Positions 57,732 through 64,000 of a stretch of DNA of 64,000 nucleotides are shown here, in pieces. The notes below the pieces were generated by a model. The model did no database searches, had not been told where the DNA came from, and saw only the letters and a program-made list of their open reading frames with translations. Within the stretch, counting starts at the first letter, position 1. Each line of letters begins with the position of its first letter. Source of the DNA: RFSX01 sp965248155 (GTDB lineage Bacteria > Bacteroidota > Bacteroidia > Chitinophagales > Saprospiraceae); the NCBI GenBank assembly GCA_965248155.1, contig CBDFIO010000002.1:1302001-1366000 (forward strand). Direction: 5' to 3'. The position numbers and the translations under genes were made by a program.

Positions 57732-60700
57732 TCTTCTTTTTAAAATATTAGTATTTTCCCTTCTTTTTATTTCCTGTAAGCAGGAAGATTCCACTAAATT
57801 ATTTGAATTGCTTTCTGCAGAAGAAACAGGCGTTGACTTTGAAAACAAACTAGAGTTCGATCGAAATTTTAATATTTATAAATACCGGAATTTCTATAAT
57901 GGTGGTGGTGTAGGCATAGGAGATTTTAATAATGATGGTCTCCAAGACATCTATTTTTCAGCCAATATGACTACCAACAGATTATACATTAATAAAGGAG
58001 ACTTCATATTTGAAGATGTCAGCACATCAGCAGGTGTTAAAGGAAGCAGAGCATGGTCTACAGGTGTCTCTGTGGTTGATATCAATGCTGATGGATGGCT
58101 TGATATTTATGTTTGTAATTCTGGCGATGTTGCCGGGGATAATAAACAAAATGAACTCTTCATTAATAATCAAGATGGAACATTTACAGAAGCGGCAGAT
58201 CAATACGGGCTTGCTGATAAAGGATATTCTACGCATGCCGCCTTTTTTGATTATGACAAAGACGGAGATCTGGATGTTTACTTGTTAAACAATTCATATC
58301 AAGCTATAGGGAGTTTCAACCTGAAGAAAAATGAAAGACCTAACAGGGATCCTGAAGGTGGTGATAAGTTGTTCAGGAATGATGGTGACGTTTTTACAGA
58401 TGTTAGTGAATCTGCCGGCATATATGGAAGTATAATTGGCTTTGGTCTTGGCGTTACTGTAGGTGATGTCAATCGGGACGGATGGTTGGACATGTACATT
58501 TCCAATGACTTTTTTGAACGAGATTATCTCTATATGAATAATGGAGACGGAACATTCACAGAAGACCTGACCAATCAAATATCATCAATTTCGGCAGCGT
58601 CAATGGGTGCTGATATGGCTGATGTTAATAATGACGGTTACCCAGAAATTTTTGTCACTGAAATGCTCCCAAGTGATGAGATGAGAATAAAAACGAAAAC
58701 TACTTTCGAAACATGGGATAGATATCAATATGGAATTTCCAATGGTTATTACCATCAATTTACTAGGAATATGTTTCATCTCAATAATGGAAATAATACT
58801 TTCAGTGAGATTGGTAGATTATCCAATGTTCATGCTACCGATTGGAGTTGGGGTGCCTTAATTGCAGATTTTGACAATAGTGGTTATAAAGACATTTTTG
58901 TAGCTAATGGAATTAATCAGGATCTAACCGATCAGGATTATCTAAAATTCATAGCTCATGAAGAAACGATGAAAGCCATCATTACAGAAGAAGGAGTAGA
59001 TTATAAGCAATTGGTTGCTGCTATTCCATCCAACAAGGTTCAAAATCATATGATGGTCAACCGCGGAGATAAATCAGGTGTTCTATTTGATGACCTTAGC
59101 GAAGCATGGGGTTTGGATCAAGAAAGCTTTTCAAATGGATCGGCCTATTCAGATTTAGATAATGATGGTGATTTAGATATTGTCGTCAACAATGTAAACA
59201 TGCCCGCTTTTATTTATAGGAATAACACTCAAGAATTAGATAAAATAGATGCAAATTATCTCCAAATAAAGTTGGCTGGACAGGATGGAAATCCATTTTC
59301 AATTGGAACGAGCGCTTCTGTGTTTGCCGATAATCAGATATACTATGCTGAGAATATTCCTATGCGAGGATTTCAATCTTCGATGGATTCAAGATTGCAT
59401 TTCGGTTTAGGCGATATTACCAATATTGATAGTATCAAGATACATTGGAATAATAGCAAAATTTCAAAATATTATGATCAAAAAGTTAATCAAGTATTAA
59501 GCGTCAGTTATGAGGGCAACGAAAAAGATTTTGTAGTTGAAAGAAAAGATCAAATGGTCAAATATTTTAAAGAAATAGACTCCAAAGCAACATTTGACGT
59601 AAGTCATCAAGAAAATAATTTTGTAGACTTTGATAGAGATAGACTATTATTTCAGATGGTTTCTTCTGAAGGCCCTTGTTTTTGTAAAGGAGATATCAAT
59701 AAAGATGGTTTAATGGATGCCTATATAGGAGGATCAAAAGATGATACAGGTAAGCTTTTAATACAGTCAAAATCTGGAGAGTTTAAAACCCTTTTTTTGG
59801 ATGTGTTTGAAGAAGATAAGCTTTCAGAAGATGTAGATTGTAAATTCTTCGATGCCGATAATGATGGTTTTCTGGATCTTTATGTAGCAAGTGGAGGAAA
59901 TGAATTCCCCGCTAGCTCTTCAGCATTGCTGGATCGCTTGTATTTTCATAAAGGAGAATTAAACTTTCAGAAATCTTCTCAAGTATTGCCTGCGGGTAAA
60001 TATGAAAGTACTTCTTGTTTACAGATATCGGATTATGATCATGATGGAGATTCCGACATCCTTCTCGGGATTCGTCTCAAGCCATTCTTATATGGAGTCC
60101 CTGTAAGTGCATATCTACTTGATAATGATGGAAGTGGAAAATTTACAGTAAAAGAACAAACTACTAAATCTGCCTTAAAAAATATTGGAATGATCAAGGA
60201 TTTGATTTGGGTAGATATTGATAATGATAAGGACCAAGATTTTATTATCTGTGGCGAATGGATGCCGATTAGTGTTTTTGAAAACACGGGGAACGGATTT
60301 CAGAACATTACATCAAATATAGGTCTTGACAAAACAGATGGATGGTGGAACACCATAGAAAAAGCTGATCTGGATAATGATGGTGACATGGATTTTGTTA
60401 TTGGGAATCATGGTCTAAATTCAAGATTTAAAGCAAGCACAGCCAAACCTATTGATATGTACATCAATGACTTTGATCAGAATGGTCAGGCTGAACAAAT
60501 TATGTGTATGTACAATGGTGAGAAATCATATCCAATTGCACTAAAACATGATCTGGAAATGCAAATGCCAATACTTAAAAAGGAATTTTTAAAGTATACT
60601 GATTATGCCGGGAAAACGATCGCTGAAATTTTTCCAGCTGAGATACTTGATAAATCGATTAAACAAACAGCATACAATCTCAAGACTTCCTATCTCATTA

Positions 60701-61047
60701 ATAATGGTAAAGAAGAATGGGAGTTGATACCATTAGAAATAAAGGCTCAAACAAGTCCAATCTATGCAATTAATATCATGGATCTCAATGATGATGGAAA
60801 TCAAGATATAATTTTAGGTGGCAACTTATATAGGGTCAAACCTGAGATAGGAAGATACGATGCCAGCTTCGGTCATGTTTTGCTGGGGCAAGGGGACAAG
60901 ACGTTTTCTCATATCTCTTCAGACATATCAGGCTTGCAATTAAAGGGAGAAATACGGAAATTAGAACTTATAGAAATTAAAGGTGAACAAAAACTTGTTG
61001 CGGTTAGAAATAATGCGGACTTACAATTGTTTACTATTGCTAATTAA
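57724..61047 (+). CDS. VCBS/FG-GAP and ASPIC/UnbV lipoprotein (CRTAC1-like) 2
   Basis: This 1107-residue protein is a clear paralogue of the previous giant, with the same plan: lipobox (FSLLFISCKQEDS), blades DFNNDGLQDIYFSANMTTNR, DINADGWLDIYVCNSGDVAG, DYDKDGDLDVYLLNNS, DLDNDGDLDIVVNNVNMPAF, and the UnbV segment ENIPMRGFQSSMDSRLHFGL then GDITNID. The second half has DADNDGFLDLYVASGGNEFP. The two share many residues but differ in the surface loops, so they may bind different ligands. It is followed by a small plug-like lipoprotein. Confidence 0.92.
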   Translation: MNNLLFKILVFSLLFISCKQEDSTKLFELLSAEETGVDFENKLEFDRNFNIYKYRNFYNGGGVGIGDFNNDGLQDIYFSANMTTNRLYINKGDFIFEDVSTSAGVKGSRAWSTGVSVVDINADGWLDIYVCNSGDVAGDNKQNELFINNQDGTFTEAADQYGLADKGYSTHAAFFDYDKDGDLDVYLLNNSYQAIGSFNLKKNERPNRDPEGGDKLFRNDGDVFTDVSESAGIYGSIIGFGLGVTVGDVNRDGWLDMYISNDFFERDYLYMNNGDGTFTEDLTNQISSISAASMGADMADVNNDGYPEIFVTEMLPSDEMRIKTKTTFETWDRYQYGISNGYYHQFTRNMFHLNNGNNTFSEIGRLSNVHATDWSWGALIADFDNSGYKDIFVANGINQDLTDQDYLKFIAHEETMKAIITEEGVDYKQLVAAIPSNKVQNHMMVNRGDKSGVLFDDLSEAWGLDQESFSNGSAYSDLDNDGDLDIVVNNVNMPAFIYRNNTQELDKIDANYLQIKLAGQDGNPFSIGTSASVFADNQIYYAENIPMRGFQSSMDSRLHFGLGDITNIDSIKIHWNNSKISKYYDQKVNQVLSVSYEGNEKDFVVERKDQMVKYFKEIDSKATFDVSHQENNFVDFDRDRLLFQMVSSEGPCFCKGDINKDGLMDAYIGGSKDDTGKLLIQSKSGEFKTLFLDVFEEDKLSEDVDCKFFDADNDGFLDLYVASGGNEFPASSSALLDRLYFHKGELNFQKSSQVLPAGKYESTSCLQISDYDHDGDSDILLGIRLKPFLYGVPVSAYLLDNDGSGKFTVKEQTTKSALKNIGMIKDLIWVDIDNDKDQDFIICGEWMPISVFENTGNGFQNITSNIGLDKTDGWWNTIEKADLDNDGDMDFVIGNHGLNSRFKASTAKPIDMYINDFDQNGQAEQIMCMYNGEKSYPIALKHDLEMQMPILKKEFLKYTDYAGKTIAEIFPAEILDKSIKQTAYNLKTSYLINNGKEEWELIPLEIKAQTSPIYAINIMDLNDDGNQDIILGGNLYRVKPEIGRYDASFGHVLLGQGDKTFSHISSDISGLQLKGEIRKLELIEIKGEQKLVAVRNNADLQLFTIAN

Positions 61048-61057
61048 CACTATCGCT

Positions 61058-61471
61058 ATGAAATCAAAATATCTTTTATTGCTTCTTTTCACAATTTGTG
61101 TGCTGGGATATTCTTGTTCGCCTAAGAGTTCAAAATCATATAATAAGCTTGAAAATAACACTCGGAATTCTTTCGAAGTTGATGATAGAAATAAAACACT
61201 AAGTTTAAAGGACCGACTAATCCGTATGCCAAAGCTTGTATGGACCAATGGTAGAATTATGCTAAAAGAAAATGCTTCGATAGTTTCTCAGCGAGAACCT
61301 CTTTATATCTTTGATGGTATTAAGGTCAGAAACTCATATTCAAAAATTGACGCTATTATAGATGCCAACGACATTAAAAGCATTCGGGTATTAACCTCTG
61401 TCTCAGAAACTTCTATTTATGGTCTTGACGGAAACAATGGAGTAGTTCTCATAAAATCAAAAGACAAATAA
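61058..61471 (+). CDS. Small lipoprotein resembling a TonB-receptor plug
   Basis: The likely start is ATG 61058 (MKSKYLLLLLFTICVLGYSC gives a lipoprotein signal); an upstream ATG at 60983 lies inside the previous gene. The 137-residue protein ends REPLYIFDGIKVRNSYSKID ... DANDIKSIRVLTSVSETSIY then GLDGNNGVVLIKSK. This repeats the plug-domain order of SusC (VVDGI...DIASIDVLKD...AAAIYGTRASSGVILV) without a barrel. The gene sits between two UnbV giants. It may imitate a plug, perhaps as a regulator or adaptor; this is inference. Confidence 0.7.
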   Translation: MKSKYLLLLLFTICVLGYSCSPKSSKSYNKLENNTRNSFEVDDRNKTLSLKDRLIRMPKLVWTNGRIMLKENASIVSQREPLYIFDGIKVRNSYSKIDAIIDANDIKSIRVLTSVSETSIYGLDGNNGVVLIKSKDK

Positions 61472-61483
61472 ATTGACCAGGAA

Positions 61484-64000
61484 TTGAAATGTTTATTTTC
61501 AAACTTATTGAGAATTTTATCATATGGATGTTTAATCCTTTGTTTTTCTTATTGCCAAAATACATCTATAGAACAAGATTATCTATTTGAATTAAAATCA
61601 TACAAAGAGAGCGGTATTGATTTTTCAAATGATATTAATCCTTTTGACTCTTTTAATATTATCCAATACCTCTATGCTTTTAATGGAGCTGGAGTTGCTA
61701 TAGGGGATATCAATAATGATCAATTAGCTGACATCTATTTTACGTCTAACCAAGGTGAGAATAAACTCTATTTGAACATGGGAGGATTGAAATTTGAAAA
61801 CATTACAAATAAGGCCGGAGTCGGAGGAACAGGAGACTGGAGTACCGGTGTAAATTTCATAGATATTAATGCTGATGGACTTTTGGATATATATGTTTGT
61901 CAGGTAGGTAATTACAAGCAATTTGATGGTGAGAATCTTTTATATATTAATCAAGGTGATTTACGGTTTGTAGAAAAAGCTGAGGAGTATAATTTAAATC
62001 ACAAAGGATTATCAACACAATCAGCCTTTTTAGATTATGACTTAGATGGAGATCTTGACATGTATCTTCTTTGTCATTCTGTACATGCACCCGGCAATTA
62101 TAGCGATACTTCTCTAAGAAGAATTCATGATCCCATTAGTGGTGACCGATTATTTAGGAATGACGGACTTGGCTTTTCTGATCAGACCTTTACCACTGGT
62201 ATATATAGCAGCAAAATTGGTTATGGCCTTGGAATTGGAGTAGAGGATTTTAATAATGATTCCTATCCTGATATATATATATCTAATGATTTTCACGAAA
62301 ATGATTATCTCTACATCAATCAGACTGATGGTGCTTTTAAAGATCAAATGGAGTTTGCAATGGTTTGCAATTCCAAATTCTCTATGGGTTTCGATATAGC
62401 GGATATAAATAATGATGGAAGCTCAGACCTGCTAACTCTGGATATGAAACCAGAAAATGAGTTGTTATTAAAAACTTCTGAAAGCCCAGAACCTTCTAGT
62501 ATCTATGATTTAAAACGACGATTCGGATATCATCATCAATTCGCAAGAAACATGCTTCATGTCAATCGAGGAATATCTGATTCAACAGGTGTTCCACAAT
62601 TCACTGAAATCGCTCAATTAATTGGTCTTGATGCTACAGACTGGAGTTGGTCGGCTCTTTTAGCTGATTTTGATTCAGATGGATGGAATGATGCTTATAT
62701 CAGCAATGGCATTCTTTTTCGTCCGAATGATATGGATTACTTGAATTATATCTCGAATGAGACAATCCAGGCTAATGAACCAGATTCCAATCTTATAAAC
62801 AATATGCCGGATGGAAAATATTCAAATTATATGTTCAAGAATCATGCAGGAATTGGATTCGAGAATGTTTCCGATAAATGGATGGATTCTCCAAAATCTT
62901 ATAGTAATGGTGCAAGTTATGCGGATCTGGACAATGACGGAGACCTTGATATTGTCGTCAACAATATCAATGAAAAAGCTTTTTTATATGAAAACACTTC
63001 AGATCGTCAATTAGAAAGTGCACATTTTCTTAGGATAAAATTACATGCTGAAGATAAAAATCCTTTTGCGATATCGTCCAAGCTCAAGCTGTGGTCCGGT
63101 GATATAATGTTATCAAGAAGCCTTTCCCCTACCAGAGGATTTATGTCTTGTGTTGATTATACAGTTCATTTTGGATTAGGAAAAGTAGAAAATATTGATA
63201 GCCTAGAAATTATCTGGCCTAATGGTCTGCTACAAGTCGAATACAATCTGAAAGTTGATACAACTTATGAGATAGCTTATAACAGTATTGTCAGAAACTC
63301 AAGTTTTACTTCACAAAATGAGGTGATTTTTAAAGACATTAGTTCTACTACTGGTCTTGGTTTCAATCATAAAGAGAACAACTACAATGATGAAGATAAA
63401 GAGCCACTAATTCCATATCACTTATCCCGAGAAGGTCCTGCTCTTGCCGTTGGTGATGTAAATAATGATGGAATTGATGACATCTATCTTGGAGGTGCCT
63501 TTGGTCAGAATGGCGCTCTGTTTATCCAAGATGAAACCGGACAATTTAAAATTAATCAAGAAGAATTTTGGGCGGATATAAATAAGTTTGAAGATGTTGA
63601 TGCCGAGTTTATCGATATAGATAATGATCAGGATTTGGATTTATTTATTGCCTCAGGTGGGAATCACCTTGTCCAAGGAGATCCTTTTTATGCCGATCGA
63701 CTTTACATTAATGATGGAACAGGAAATTATCGACAAGACCTCACCTTTTTTGAGACCAATACAAATAATAGTTCTTGTGTCGCAATTGGTGATATAAATA
63801 ACGATGGAATTGGTGACATCTTAGTCGGTGTCAAATCAATTCCAGGAAATTATGGATTGATGCCGCGTTCTCAAGTTTGGCTGAGTAATAGGAAAGGAAA
63901 TTTGATGAATTCTAATAGTCTCGATATTTCAGGAATGATCAATGATATTGAAATTTTTGATATAAATAATGACGGATTGAATGATGTTGTAGTGGCAGGA
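61484..64000 (+). CDS. VCBS/FG-GAP and ASPIC/UnbV lipoprotein (CRTAC1-like) 3, 3' partial
   Basis: The frame is open from TTG 61484 (or TTG 61508, giving MRILSYGCLILCFSYCQNTS, a lipoprotein signal) to the right window edge, about 839 codons. It has the same plan as the two upstream giants: GVAIGDINNDQLADIYFTSN, DYDLDGDLDMYLLCHSVHAP, DLDNDGDLDIVVNNINEKAF, the UnbV part SPTRGFMSCVDYTVHFGLGK, and DIDNDQDLDLFIASGGNHLV. No in-frame stop was seen. It diverges more from giants 1 and 2 than they do from each other. No ATG start is available, which is unusual among its neighbours. Confidence 0.85.
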   Translation, partial: MKCLFSNLLRILSYGCLILCFSYCQNTSIEQDYLFELKSYKESGIDFSNDINPFDSFNIIQYLYAFNGAGVAIGDINNDQLADIYFTSNQGENKLYLNMGGLKFENITNKAGVGGTGDWSTGVNFIDINADGLLDIYVCQVGNYKQFDGENLLYINQGDLRFVEKAEEYNLNHKGLSTQSAFLDYDLDGDLDMYLLCHSVHAPGNYSDTSLRRIHDPISGDRLFRNDGLGFSDQTFTTGIYSSKIGYGLGIGVEDFNNDSYPDIYISNDFHENDYLYINQTDGAFKDQMEFAMVCNSKFSMGFDIADINNDGSSDLLTLDMKPENELLLKTSESPEPSSIYDLKRRFGYHHQFARNMLHVNRGISDSTGVPQFTEIAQLIGLDATDWSWSALLADFDSDGWNDAYISNGILFRPNDMDYLNYISNETIQANEPDSNLINNMPDGKYSNYMFKNHAGIGFENVSDKWMDSPKSYSNGASYADLDNDGDLDIVVNNINEKAFLYENTSDRQLESAHFLRIKLHAEDKNPFAISSKLKLWSGDIMLSRSLSPTRGFMSCVDYTVHFGLGKVENIDSLEIIWPNGLLQVEYNLKVDTTYEIAYNSIVRNSSFTSQNEVIFKDISSTTGLGFNHKENNYNDEDKEPLIPYHLSREGPALAVGDVNNDGIDDIYLGGAFGQNGALFIQDETGQFKINQEEFWADINKFEDVDAEFIDIDNDQDLDLFIASGGNHLVQGDPFYADRLYINDGTGNYRQDLTFFETNTNNSSCVAIGDINNDGIGDILVGVKSIPGNYGLMPRSQVWLSNRKGNLMNSNSLDISGMINDIEIFDINNDGLNDVVVAG

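Noticed and set aside
60983..61057. ATG at 60983 as start of the plug-like lipoprotein
   Set aside because: It lies within the upstream gene; starting at 61058 gives a standard lipoprotein signal and a normal 10-bp gap.

Overview
This is an AT-rich stretch of a Bacteroidota chromosome, most likely a marine or environmental member of the Saprospiria/Chitinophagia type. The evidence is a SusC/SusD pair, type IX secretion C-terminal sorting domains, a TonB receptor of the outer-membrane beta-barrel type, TAnnTTTG-like promoter boxes, a GG-leader peptide precursor and CRTAC1-like VCBS/UnbV lipoproteins. No tRNA, rRNA or CRISPR array was seen. The assignment rests on gene families only.

Region 1 (1-25.9 kb) is an accessory island in visible decay. 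Two inverted 1464-bp copies of one IS3-family element (200-1663 and 22217-23680) bracket a cell-surface glycan or lipid modification cluster. It holds a carbamoyltransferase with its DUF5989 and SxtJ partners, three paralogous multi-membrane-span proteins with TPR-like tails, four SGNH/GDSL hydrolases, a GT2 polyprenyl-phosphate-type glycosyltransferase, a FAD amine-oxidase-type protein and the stump of a GT39-like protein. Many genes are broken: one SGNH gene by an IS1595 element, the GT2 and one membrane-TPR paralogue by single stop codons, the FAD protein by an 8-bp tandem duplication plus a second shift, and several genes at IS borders. Beyond the right IS3 copy lies a small ribosomally made peptide locus: a GG-leader precursor with a Cys-rich core, a beta-propeller lipoprotein and a wrecked thioredoxin-like lipoprotein.

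Region 2 (26-32.4 kb) is housekeeping: two lytic transglycosylases, a small heat-shock protein, pheS and hisS end to end, and a TSUP exporter. Region 3 (32.4-36.7 kb) is again accessory. It has remnants of small genes, a lipoprotein with a bacteriocin-like glycine-rich hydrophobic tail followed by a two-span membrane protein, and a methyltransferase gene broken by an intact IS982 element with a 7-bp target duplication. A 5'-truncated second copy of IS982 sits at 18.7-19.4 kb.

Region 4 (36.7-48.9 kb) carries a UvrD-type helicase fused to a PD-(D/E)XK nuclease, a TMEM220-like protein, an ankyrin protein, a TonB receptor, a frame-broken BNR-repeat T9SS protein, a sodium:solute symporter and a vanadium haloperoxidase/PAP2 protein. 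Region 5 (49.1-64 kb) is a SusC/SusD-led operon: SusC, SusD, a terminator-like hairpin, then three giant VCBS/UnbV (CRTAC1-like) lipoproteins interleaved with two small lipoproteins, one of which looks like a free-standing TonB-plug fragment. The third giant lipoprotein runs off the right edge.

The most unusual items are the surface-modification island between inverted IS3 copies, the GG-leader peptide locus, the bacteriocin-like lipoprotein pair, and the triplicated UnbV-lipoprotein operon with its plug-like lipoprotein.
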